NCBI GenBank assembly: GCA_002353975.1
Contig: DEKQ01000073.1
Location: 1-6,744 of the forward strand
DNA from: Prevotellaceae bacterium UBA2718
GTDB taxonomy: Bacteria; Bacteroidota; Bacteroidia; Bacteroidales; Bacteroidaceae
Length of the DNA: 6,744 nucleotides
Reading direction: 5' to 3'
In this document: positions 1 through 5,464 of the stretch, piece by piece
Numbering within the stretch: position 1 is the first letter of the stretch
Layout: every line of letters starts with the position of its first letter
Translations under genes and position numbers: made by a program
Notes under the pieces: model-generated
What the model saw: only the letters and a program-made list of their open reading frames with translations
Databases searched by the model: none
What the model was told of the DNA's origin: nothing

Positions 1-2234
1 TCGCGTATCTCGCCGCTCTCCACTATCAGCGCCGTCTGCACACGCTTGCCGACGCCTATCAGGTAGTGGTGCACAGCCGAGACAGCCAGCAGCGACGGTA
101 TGATACCGCTCCCCGCGCCTCCGAAAGAGGGGTATGCCTTGCGCACTTCCTCTTCCCTGTCAGTCAGGATGATGTAGTTATACCCGTCATCTACCGCCTT
201 TTCCGCATCCTTGCACAGCTTGTCCAATGCCGTGCGCAAACACTCGCCGCCCTTTGACGGATCGGCAGAGGTGAACGCGATAGGCAGCTTGATGGTGTTA
301 AATCCTTTATATCTGATGTTGCACAATATGTCAAGCTGCGTGTTGTTCAGCACCGGATGCGGCAGGCGAACCATCTTGCAGTTAGTCTCGTCGGGGTTCA
401 GGATGCCATGACCCACGCGTCCGATATACTCCGTCAGCGACATCACAAGGTTCTCGCGGATGGAGTCGATGGCGGGATTGGTGACCTGGGCAAACTGCTG
501 ACGGAAGTAGTTGAAGAACACCTGAGGCCTTGTTGACAGCACAGCCAGCGGTGTGTCATTGCCCATCGCCGCCGTAGGTTCCTGGCCGCCCACCGCCATC
601 GGGACGATAGTGCTGCTGATGTCTTCCTCGCCGTAACCGAAGAGCCGCTCCTTTCTCAGCAGGTCTTTCACTCCATTCTCCACATGGCGACCGCTCTTCA
701 GCTTCTCCAACTGTATGCGGTTCGTGGACAGCCACTGGCGGTAGGGATGTTCCGATGCCAGCTGTTGCTTTATCTCGCCGTCATAGTATATCTTGCCCTC
801 CTGCGTGTCTATCAGCAGTATCTTACCCGGCTGCAGGCGGCCTTTCTCTGCCACCTCCGTAGGGTCAAAGTCCATCACGCCTACCTCACTCGCCACTACC
901 ATCATGTCATTCTTCGTAATGGTATAGCGGGCAGGGCGCAGACCATTACGGTCCAACATGCCACCGGCAAAGCGACCGTCGCTGAACAGCAGCGCGGCAG
1001 GGCCGTCCCAAGGCTCCATCAGGATGGAGTGATACTCGTAGAACGCCTTCAGGTCTTCGCTTATCGGGTTCTTGTCATTGAAACTCTCAGGCACGAGGAT
1101 TGCCATAGCATGAGGCAGGGACATGCCCGACATCACGAAGAACTCCAGCACGTTGTCCAGCGAAGCCGAGTCACTCATGCCTTCCTGCACTATCGGCGCG
1201 ATGTCTGCCCCCAAGGGTCTCCCCCCGCCTTGTGATGGACAGGCTTCTCCCCCCGCCTTTGGAGAGGGGTCGGGGGAGAGGTGACCGGGAGATGTTTCCA
1301 GCAGCACGCTCTCCCTGGCCTTCATCCAGCCACGGTTGCCGCGGATAGTGTTGATCTCTCCGTTATGCGCAAGCAAGCGGAAGGGCTGGGCGAGTGACCA
1401 TGTAGGGAATGTGTTTGTGCTGAAACGGGAGTGCACCAGCGCCAGTCCGCTTGTAAAGTATGGGTCTGACAGGTCAAGGAAATACTCCCTCACCTGCATT
1501 GACGACAGCATACCTTTATAGACGATGCTTGTATTGCTCAGCGAACAGATGTAGAAATCCTCCAAACCTCTTCTCTCATTCCCTCCCGCCTGGGGAGTCT
1601 GGGACTGCTTCCCCCCTCCCTTGGAGGGGCTGGGGGCGGCTTCTCTCTTCATCTCCTCCACGCGGCGCTCTATCCTTTTCCTTATTATATATAAGGTGCG
1701 CTGCAGCCCTGCCTCTCCTCTCATGGATGGGCTGGCTTCTCCCCTCGCCTTTGGAGATGAGCCGGGGGTGAGGTGGCCGGGGGAGGTTGCGCCGGTGATG
1801 AACACCTGCTTGATGTCCGGCTCAGTGCTCCGTGCGCGCTCGCCAAGGCAGGCAGGGTTGGTAGGAACCGTGCGCAGGTGCGACAGCTGCAGTCCCTCGC
1901 GCTCTATCTCCTCTATCATCACGCTCAAAATCTGCTGCTGCGCCGCCTCGTCCTTAGGGAGAAAGACCAGTCCCGTGCCGTACTGTCCCTTCTCAGGCAC
2001 AGGGATGCCCTGCAGCAATATAAACTCATGCGGTATCTGGAGCATGATGCCGGCTCCATCACCATCCTTACCTATCTCCGCTCCGCGGTGACGCATGTTC
2101 TCAAGCACCTTCAGCGCATCATCTACCAACTGGTGACTCTTGCCGCCGTGGATGTTGACTACCATGCCCACACCGCAGGCATCGTGCTCGTATTCGCTTT
2201 GATACAGCCCTCGCTGTTGTTCACTTTTTGTCAT
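1..2234 (-). CDS. gltB: Glutamate synthase (GOGAT) large subunit, N-terminal 744 residues, with three in-frame repeat insertions; 3' end outside window
   Basis: Glutamate synthase transfers the amide of glutamine to 2-oxoglutarate, giving two glutamates; the large subunit carries the glutaminase and synthase sites. The frame is open from ATG at 2234 to the left edge. Residues 16-23 read EHDACGVG: Cys20 is the expected N-terminal nucleophile of the class II glutaminase, freed by removal of a 19-residue propeptide. Other family blocks visible are MRHRGA (47-52), DFYICSLS (about 226-233), HSRFSTNT, LAHNGEINT, MEPWDGPA, LDRNGLRPARY, then GNDTPLAVLS and YFRQQFAQVTNP at the start of the central domain. 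The FMN and Fe-S parts lie beyond the window. The start is supported by AGGAAAGGA 4 nt upstream and by the family N-terminus. The oddity is three Pro/Gly-rich segments (about residues 151-176, 199-218 and 314-342) that are absent from the E. coli-type protein as I remember it. There is no stop or frameshift, so the product is probably functional. Confidence 0.96.
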   Translation of the reverse strand, partial: MTKSEQQRGLYQSEYEHDACGVGMVVNIHGGKSHQLVDDALKVLENMRHRGAEIGKDGDGAGIMLQIPHEFILLQGIPVPEKGQYGTGLVFLPKDEAAQQQILSVMIEEIEREGLQLSHLRTVPTNPACLGERARSTEPDIKQVFITGATSPGHLTPGSSPKARGEASPSMRGEAGLQRTLYIIRKRIERRVEEMKREAAPSPSKGGGKQSQTPQAGGNERRGLEDFYICSLSNTSIVYKGMLSSMQVREYFLDLSDPYFTSGLALVHSRFSTNTFPTWSLAQPFRLLAHNGEINTIRGNRGWMKARESVLLETSPGHLSPDPSPKAGGEACPSQGGGRPLGADIAPIVQEGMSDSASLDNVLEFFVMSGMSLPHAMAILVPESFNDKNPISEDLKAFYEYHSILMEPWDGPAALLFSDGRFAGGMLDRNGLRPARYTITKNDMMVVASEVGVMDFDPTEVAEKGRLQPGKILLIDTQEGKIYYDGEIKQQLASEHPYRQWLSTNRIQLEKLKSGRHVENGVKDLLRKERLFGYGEEDISSTIVPMAVGGQEPTAAMGNDTPLAVLSTRPQVFFNYFRQQFAQVTNPAIDSIRENLVMSLTEYIGRVGHGILNPDETNCKMVRLPHPVLNNTQLDILCNIRYKGFNTIKLPIAFTSADPSKGGECLRTALDKLCKDAEKAVDDGYNYIILTDREEEVRKAYPSFGGAGSGIIPSLLAVSAVHHYLIGVGKRVQTALIVESGEIR
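1209..1295 (-). repeat. In-frame palindromic repeat copy 3 inside gltB
   Basis: Encodes about residues 314-342 of GltB, beginning TSPGHLSPDPSPKAGGEA and continuing CPSQGGGRPLG. It lies between GNRGWMKARESVLLE and ADIAPIVQEGMSDSASLDN, a variable linker in the family. CTCCCCC at 1247-1253 faces GGGGGAG at 1272-1278, a perfect 7-bp inverted repeat. A second G/C-rich half (about 1211-1230) follows downstream in the gene. It is the best preserved of the three copies. Confidence 0.85.
1581..1640 (-). repeat. In-frame palindromic repeat copy 2 inside gltB (diverged)
   Basis: Encodes about residues 199-218 (APSPSKGGGKQSQTPQAGG), between the helix ending EEMKRE and the conserved DFYICSLS block. It contains a perfect hairpin: CCCCTCC at 1613-1619, a 3-nt loop, GGAGGGG at 1623-1629. 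A CTCCC...GGGAG pair also lies in the TPQAGG half. It aligns with copies 1 and 3 in the same orientation and frame after a 3-nt gap (PSPSK against PSPK), so I treat it as a diverged member of the same family. The right-hand edge near RRGLE is uncertain. Confidence 0.75.
1707..1784 (-). repeat. In-frame palindromic repeat copy 1 inside gltB
   Basis: Encodes about residues 151-176 of GltB, beginning SPGHLTPGSSPKARGEA. It separates QVFITGA from LQRTLYIIRKRIE, which are nearly adjacent in typical GltB. It shares the frame, the orientation and most bases of its first half (SPGHL.P..SPKA.GEA) with copy 3. The CCCC/GGGG arms are imperfect here. The edges are estimated from where family similarity stops and could be off by several bases. 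Confidence 0.85.
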
Positions 2235-2238
2235 ATTA

Positions 2239-2247
2239 TCCTTTCCT
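2239..2247 (-). promoter_or_regulatory. Ribosome binding site of gltB
   Basis: AGGAAAGGA on the minus strand, 4 nt before the ATG at 2234. This is a clear purine-rich Shine-Dalgarno-like site in a phylum that often lacks one, and it supports the chosen start. Confidence 0.6.
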
Positions 2248-2265
2248 AAATAATCAATTTGACTG

Positions 2266-2298
2266 CAAAATTAGTACATTTTGTGCATTTATGTCACA
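2266..2298 (-). promoter_or_regulatory. Probable gltB promoter (Bacteroidetes type)
   Basis: TAATTTTG on the minus strand (2266-2273) fits the Bacteroidetes -7 consensus TAnnTTTG. A weak -33 candidate, TGTGAC (2293-2298), lies 19 nt upstream. Transcription would start near 2258, giving a leader of about 25 nt. The -33 match is poor, so activation by a regulator is possible. Confidence 0.55.
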
Positions 2299-2338
2299 TT
2301 TCAAGCCGTTTATCTTTCTTTTTTGAAGCCAAAACTTA

Positions 2339-2389
2339 CGGTTTATTACATACACCCACTAAAATACAAATAAACCGTCATCGGTTTAT
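2339..2389. promoter_or_regulatory. Cluster of CGGTTTAT boxes upstream of gltB
   Basis: CGGTTTAT occurs at 2339-2346 and at 2382-2389. Its inverse ATAAACCG occurs at 2370-2377, so 2370-2389 is a perfect 8-bp inverted repeat with loop TCAT. A near copy, CGTTTATC, lies at 2307-2314. The boxes sit about 80-130 bp upstream of the predicted gltB start point, a fitting place for an activator or repressor. A hairpin in an upstream transcript is the alternative. The regulator is unknown. Confidence 0.45.
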
Positions 2390-2431
2390 CTGCATTTCCT
2401 TTCACATCGTAATTTACCCTACAAAACAAAG

Positions 2432-2494
2432 ATTTCGCATTCCATTATTGCCGGCCATTATACCTTATTATAATAGTGTGCACGAATGCGAAAT
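2432..2494. repeat. 11-bp inverted repeat pair spanning 63 bp
   Basis: ATTTCGCATTC (2432-2442) and GAATGCGAAAT (2484-2494) are perfect inverse copies 41 bp apart. The interior is AT-rich apart from a GCCGGC core (2450-2455) and includes TATAAT-like strings. It could be a large stem-loop, a paired protein site or a relic of a mobile element. No function is assigned. Confidence 0.5.
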
Positions 2495-2502
2495 GTTAAA
2501 TT

Positions 2503-2514
2503 AAGTGTTAAAAT
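2503..2514 (+). repeat. 12-mer AAGTGTTAAAAT (copy a)
   Basis: Exact inverse of ATTTTAACACTT, which also occurs at 2982-2993 and 5443-5454. It lies just outside the 11-bp inverted repeat, next to a related AAATGTTAAATTA (2491-2503). It is AT-rich, so some recurrence is expected by chance. Confidence 0.35.
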
Positions 2515-2570
2515 CGGGCTTATAATTTTTTCAGTTTTCCCTATCGAAAAATGAATTCTGGAGACGCGAA

Positions 2571-2595
2571 CCTGCCTTTTTCGGGAAAAAGCAGG
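2571..2595. repeat. Bulged hairpin before the tandem array
   Basis: CCTGC (2571-2575) pairs with GCAGG (2591-2595) and TTTTT (2577-2581) pairs with AAAAA (2586-2590). C2576 is bulged and the loop is CGGG. The right arm runs into AGCAGGTC, the same core as the neighbouring 22-bp units, so it may be a decayed boundary of that element. No T-run follows it on either strand. Confidence 0.5.
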
Positions 2596-2608
2596 TCAAC
2601 GCCGGTGC

Positions 2609-2712
2609 AATAGTAGGTCTTTCACTTCCTAATAGCAGGTCTTTTACTCTGTAATAGTAGGTCTATTACAACGTAATAGCAGGTCTTTCACAACGCAAAA
2701 GACCTGCTATTA
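2609..2712. repeat. Four tandem 22-bp units closed by an inverted copy
   Basis: Units at 2609-2630, 2631-2652, 2653-2674 and 2675-2696 have an exact 22-bp period. Each starts AATAG(T/C)AGGTCT and ends in a more variable TTYACNNCNT-like part. Position 6 alternates T, C, T, C. The last unit is followed by an inverted copy, so 2674-2688 (TAATAGCAGGTCTTT) and 2698-2712 form a perfect 15-bp stem with a 9-nt loop. There are no spacers, so it is not a CRISPR array. Its role (terminator, protein binding site or dispersed repeat) is open. Confidence 0.85.
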
Positions 2713-2851
2713 GAGCCGAAAATTGTCCGTTTTGGCGTTCTATATGTTCTATTTTCTATTACAACTTACGAATTAGCTCCGTCCTTTTTCACTCTTTTTC
2801 GTCTCAAAAAGAAAGCTCGCCGCACGTAACAGCTTAATAGCCAACACTTTC

Positions 2852-2886
2852 AAGCCGATGCACCGTCACTTTGTCGGCATTGGCTT
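2852..2886 (+). repeat. 10-bp stem-loop in the intergenic region
   Basis: AAGCCGATGC (2852-2861) and GCATTGGCTT (2877-2886) pair over 10 bp with one G-U wobble when read on the plus strand, with a 15-nt loop. On the minus strand the odd pair is an A-C mismatch. No T-tract follows, so it is not a standard intrinsic terminator. Confidence 0.35.
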
Positions 2887-2981
2887 TAGACAGCAAAAAA
2901 ATAACGCATTTTTTGACCCGAGGCAAAGTTTGCTCGCAAATAATCAACGAGAGAGGACGAATCCGAAACCGTTCGTTTGCC

Positions 2982-3016
2982 ATTTTAACACTTTTCGGGG
3001 TCGGATTTTAACATTT
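2982..3016 (-). repeat. ATTTTAACACTT (copy b) and near copy ATTTTAACATTT
   Basis: The exact 12-mer is at 2982-2993 and a one-mismatch copy is at 3005-3016, 23 bp apart start to start. On the minus strand they read AAGTGTTAAAAT and AAATGTTAAAAT. No convincing TAnnTTTG box follows; the nearest is AAACTTTG near 2930. Confidence 0.35.
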
Positions 3017-3135
3017 GAGATTACATCGCGCCTCTATCTCATCCTCATCGTTCCGTATGCTGCGATGCCATCTCTGCCTCCCTTGTTCTATCTGCCCGAC
3101 GAGCGCCTGACAGCAGTTCTGTCCCCGTAACCATG

Positions 3136-3699
3136 TCAGCGTTTGAGCACATCGTCGAAAACCTGTTTGTCGTCAAGCCAGGCTCTGACGCTGTCACCAG
3201 ACACGGTCAGCCGCACGTCATACCACCTGCCTGTCTCCACGCTGCCGGGACGCTTACTCACCACCGTCCTGCTGTCACCGACAATGCGTTCAATGGTGTG
3301 CTGAGTGTTGCCGCTTGCACCGAAGTTCAGGCTGCAGTAGTGCTGCGGGTCCACATAGTTGAACACGATAATAAATCCCTCCGGCCCGCCATCCTTGCGG
3401 GCCTGACATTTGATGCTGTAGTGGTCGGACGGGATGAGATACTTGCAGATGGCCAACGGGGCTTCCTCGCGTGCCTTGTGCTGTAGGATGCCGTCGTTCA
3501 CTTCCCAACTGCCGGTCACCATCTGCGGCACGCCGCTCTTAGGCAGCGGCTCACAGTGGGTGTAGCTGACCTGGGTATATCGGGCAGAATAGCCCACATG
3601 ACTCTGGCTTGGAGTGATTTGAGGAACGGCAATATCATCACTGTACGCGGTGAGCACCGTCAGCAGCAGAGCCAGAAATAGGTTAATCCTTAACTTCAT
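3136..3699 (-). CDS. Secreted LamG-like (concanavalin A fold) protein, resembling the C-terminal module of GH51 arabinofuranosidases
   Basis: A 187-residue exported protein. Residues 1-20 form a signal peptide (KLR start, then the hydrophobic stretch INLFLALLLTVLTA), probably cut after AYS; there is no lipobox Cys. Residues about 62-187 look like one beta-sandwich module: GSWEVNDGILQH, ARKDGGPEGFIIVFNYVD, GRWYDVRLTVSGDSVRAWLD. I recognise this pattern from the C-terminal modules of Bacteroidetes GH51 alpha-L-arabinofuranosidases and from DUF1080/LamG-type domains. No catalytic domain is present. The frame stops at DDVLKR, where relatives usually have another strand, so it may be a truncated remnant or a short stand-alone carbohydrate-binding protein. 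I found no continuation in other frames after the stop. The ATG follows the permease stop by 40 bp in AT-rich sequence, so co-transcription is likely. The exact family is uncertain. Confidence 0.7.
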   Translation of the reverse strand: MKLRINLFLALLLTVLTAYSDDIAVPQITPSQSHVGYSARYTQVSYTHCEPLPKSGVPQMVTGSWEVNDGILQHKAREEAPLAICKYLIPSDHYSIKCQARKDGGPEGFIIVFNYVDPQHYCSLNFGASGNTQHTIERIVGDSRTVVSKRPGSVETGRWYDVRLTVSGDSVRAWLDDKQVFDDVLKR

Positions 3700-3739
3700 T
3701 GATTTATATAATCTTCAAATTCTTGATAAATTACACACT

Positions 3740-5254
3740 CTACGGCAACGGTTTCAACGGATAGACAAGGTTCACTATGAGGATGTTGGCAGCGAGGATG
3801 ATAAGGTTCATCAGCAGTCCTATGCGCATAAAGTCACTGAAGCGGTAGCCTCCCGGGCCATAGATCTGCATGTGGGTAGGAGAACCAATAGGCGTGGCGA
3901 AACTGCTGCTGACGCTGATCATCAGGGCAATGAGGAACGGGAAAGGCTCATAGCCCAGTTTTTCGGCAGCCTCGTACATGATGGGGAAGAACATGGCACC
4001 CGCTGCCGTATTGGATATAAACTCGGTGATGAACGTGCCAACGAGACAGATGGCCGTCATCACGACAATGGGATTGGAGCCGCAGACATCGAGTATGCCC
4101 ATGGCCAGGCGCTCTGCGATGCCCGTCTTCTGGATAGCCGTGCCGAGCACGACACTGGCGGCGAAGACCATAAGGATGTCCCAGTTGATGGACTTCATGG
4201 CCTGGTCGGGCGTGCAGCAGCGGAACACGAGCATGGCCGCAGCAGCTATCAGGGCACATTTCAGCAGCGGCAAGATGCCGAGAGCCGACACCACCACCAT
4301 TGCCAGCATGATGAGTGAAGAGAAGAGCGTGCCGCGTCCCACGTTGACAACCTCGTCTCCAAGTATCAGCCCGTGGGCCTCAGCCTGTTCCATGATGGTC
4401 TTCGTCTGTCCGGCGTAGGTCAGGTGGTCGCCGCCCATTATGAATTCATCCTCGCTGATGGCAACGGGCACGTTGTCGAAGTGGCGCCATTTCAGCAAGC
4501 GGCAGCCCTCAATGTCATACATATCGGCCTCAGCTATCGTGCTGCCAATAAATCTGTGGGTCGATGGCACAATAAGTTCCACGGTGTAATCCGTTGTCTC
4601 CTCCGAAGTATCTTTAGGGGGAGTCCGGTCGGGCAGCAGGCGTCGCATGGTGATAACCGAAAGCACGCCGACGGCAAGACAGAACAGACCAGGGATGGTG
4701 GTAACCAGAATGTTCATCGACACACCCGTCTTTTCGGCATAAAGCCCGCTGATGATCATGTTCGGCGGGGTGCCGATGAGGGTGCAGACACCGCCCATGC
4801 CCGAGGCATAGCTCAGGGGGATGAGCAGTTTGGAGGGTAGCACATTCAGCTTCTTTGACCACATCTTGACGATATTCACGAAGAGCGCCACGACGGTGGT
4901 GTTGCTGAGAAAGGAGCTGAGCACTGCCACGGGCAGCATCAGTCGCATCACAGCCTTAGAATAAGAGTCAGGCGTGCCGAGCAGATGCTTCACTATCCAT
5001 TGCAGCACACCGGTGTAAGTCAGTCCAGAGACGACAACAAACAGCACACCGACGACTACCACCGACGAGCTACTGATGCCCGAGAACGCCTCCTTGGCAT
5101 TGAGGACACCCGTGACATACAGCAGGCTGACGGCGCCGAGGAACGCAAGGTCAGTACGCAACTTCGTTGTCAACAGCACCGTAAACAGGGTCAGCACCGT
5201 CACGATGGTAATCCAGGCATCAAGGCCAAAGCCTAAAAACATGAATGAATCCAT
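3740..5254 (-). CDS. SLC13/DASS-family permease with one RCK_C (TrkA_C) domain
   Basis: A 504-residue inner-membrane transporter. The family moves dicarboxylates, sulfate and similar anions, usually with sodium; the substrate cannot be read from this sequence. The two halves each carry the expected re-entrant motif: SNTT at 117-120 followed by GTPPN at 161-165, and SNTA at 414-417 followed by TPIGSPTH at 454-461. The SNT motifs take part in ion and substrate binding in the family. Between the halves, residues about 223-297 form a soluble RCK_C-like domain (VELIVPSTHRFIGSTI...DHLTYAG). Many bacterial relatives carry two tandem RCK_C copies and are near 600 residues; this one has a single copy. 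About 11-12 hydrophobic segments are visible. The start ATG at 5254 is the only sensible one. It has no clear Shine-Dalgarno site, which is common in Bacteroidetes. It has its own promoter box and is probably co-transcribed with the LamG-like gene downstream. Confidence 0.9.
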   Translation of the reverse strand: MDSFMFLGFGLDAWITIVTVLTLFTVLLTTKLRTDLAFLGAVSLLYVTGVLNAKEAFSGISSSSVVVVGVLFVVVSGLTYTGVLQWIVKHLLGTPDSYSKAVMRLMLPVAVLSSFLSNTTVVALFVNIVKMWSKKLNVLPSKLLIPLSYASGMGGVCTLIGTPPNMIISGLYAEKTGVSMNILVTTIPGLFCLAVGVLSVITMRRLLPDRTPPKDTSEETTDYTVELIVPSTHRFIGSTIAEADMYDIEGCRLLKWRHFDNVPVAISEDEFIMGGDHLTYAGQTKTIMEQAEAHGLILGDEVVNVGRGTLFSSLIMLAMVVVSALGILPLLKCALIAAAAMLVFRCCTPDQAMKSINWDILMVFAASVVLGTAIQKTGIAERLAMGILDVCGSNPIVVMTAICLVGTFITEFISNTAAGAMFFPIMYEAAEKLGYEPFPFLIALMISVSSSFATPIGSPTHMQIYGPGGYRFSDFMRIGLLMNLIILAANILIVNLVYPLKPLP

Positions 5255-5394
5255 TTGAAATTATATCTCTTATTTCACATTGCACGACCGTTCTCCACTC
5301 TTTCATCTTCTCTTTTTCTCCCTCTTTCTCTTGTGCCACGCGATGCCGTCACGCGGACTCCCTCTTCATCATTCTCTTTTCCCCCATGTCGTTT
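5255..5394 (-). promoter_or_regulatory. Long purine-rich 5' leader of the permease gene
   Basis: With transcription starting near 5394, the message has a leader of about 140 nt. Most of 5288-5333 and 5361-5385 is A/G on the message strand. CACGCG occurs twice, at 5338-5343 and 5350-5355. A 12-codon frame (5387 to 5349, MGEKRMMKRESA) begins just after the predicted start point. No known riboswitch pattern is recognised. Confidence 0.35.
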
Positions 5395-5400
5395 AGCGCG

Positions 5401-5408
5401 CAAAGGTA
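5401..5408 (-). promoter_or_regulatory. -7 promoter box for the permease gene (TACCTTTG)
   Basis: TACCTTTG followed by CGCGC on the minus strand is a textbook Bacteroidetes -7 element. The region about 19-20 nt upstream has no strong TTTG -33 box. TTTTTGAC (5419-5426) is closer than usual, and TATTTGAA lies further away. The promoter would drive the permease and probably the LamG-like gene separately from amtB. Confidence 0.65.
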
Positions 5409-5442
5409 ATGAAAATATGTCAAAAAGATGCATTCAAATAGG

Positions 5443-5454
5443 ATTTTAACACTT
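5443..5454 (-). repeat. ATTTTAACACTT (copy c)
   Basis: Third exact copy of the 12-mer, in the gap between the barrel gene and the permease. It reads AAGTGTTAAAAT on the minus strand and lies about 35 bp upstream of the -7 box, so an upstream promoter element is conceivable. Confidence 0.35.
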
Positions 5455-5464
5455 CACTCTTCAG

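Larger units (their letters stand above)
2235..3135. other. 901-bp non-coding region between the LamG-like gene and gltB
   Basis: This AT-rich stretch separates two minus-strand genes. It holds, from gltB outward, the gltB promoter, a cluster of CGGTTTAT boxes (2339-2389), an 11-bp inverted repeat (2432-2494), a hairpin (2571-2595), a 22-bp tandem array (2609-2712), a stem-loop (2852-2886) and copies of the ATTTTAACACTT motif. Between 2715 and 2850 and between 3017 and 3135 I see nothing beyond AT-rich or low-information sequence. Open frames on the plus strand here (2259-2504, 2858-3130) do not resemble proteins I recognise and run through these repeats. No T-tailed GC-rich terminator for the LamG-like gene is evident. 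Confidence 0.8.

Noticed and set aside
684..1235. Plus-strand 183-codon open frame
   Set aside because: It is antisense to the conserved gltB coding frame and has no family features of its own.
1209..1784. gltB as a pseudogene because of the insertions
   Set aside because: I read the minus-strand frame from 2234 to the edge codon by codon; all three inserts preserve the frame and no stop occurs.
2432..2501. Integron attC site
   Set aside because: GTTAAAT after the right arm fits a GTTRRRY core, but no matching opposite core exists at the left end and there is no integrase or cassette context.
2259..2504. Plus-strand 81-codon open frame
   Set aside because: It lies in the gltB upstream region, overlaps the promoter and inverted repeats, and resembles no protein I know.
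2609..2712. CRISPR array
   Set aside because: Units follow each other without spacers, are only 22 bp, and no cas genes are near.
2794..2811. CTTTTT...AAAAAG inverted pair as a terminator
   Set aside because: The stem is short and A/T-based with no GC-rich part. It is likely chance in AT-rich DNA.
2895..2914. Intrinsic terminator for the LamG-like gene
   Set aside because: The AAAAAAT/ATTTTTT pair is A/T only, too weak for a confident call, and lies more than 200 bp beyond the stop codon.
2858..3130. Plus-strand 90-codon open frame
   Set aside because: It runs through a stem-loop and the ATTTTAACACTT motifs, has no ribosome site and its composition is not protein-like. It is most likely chance.
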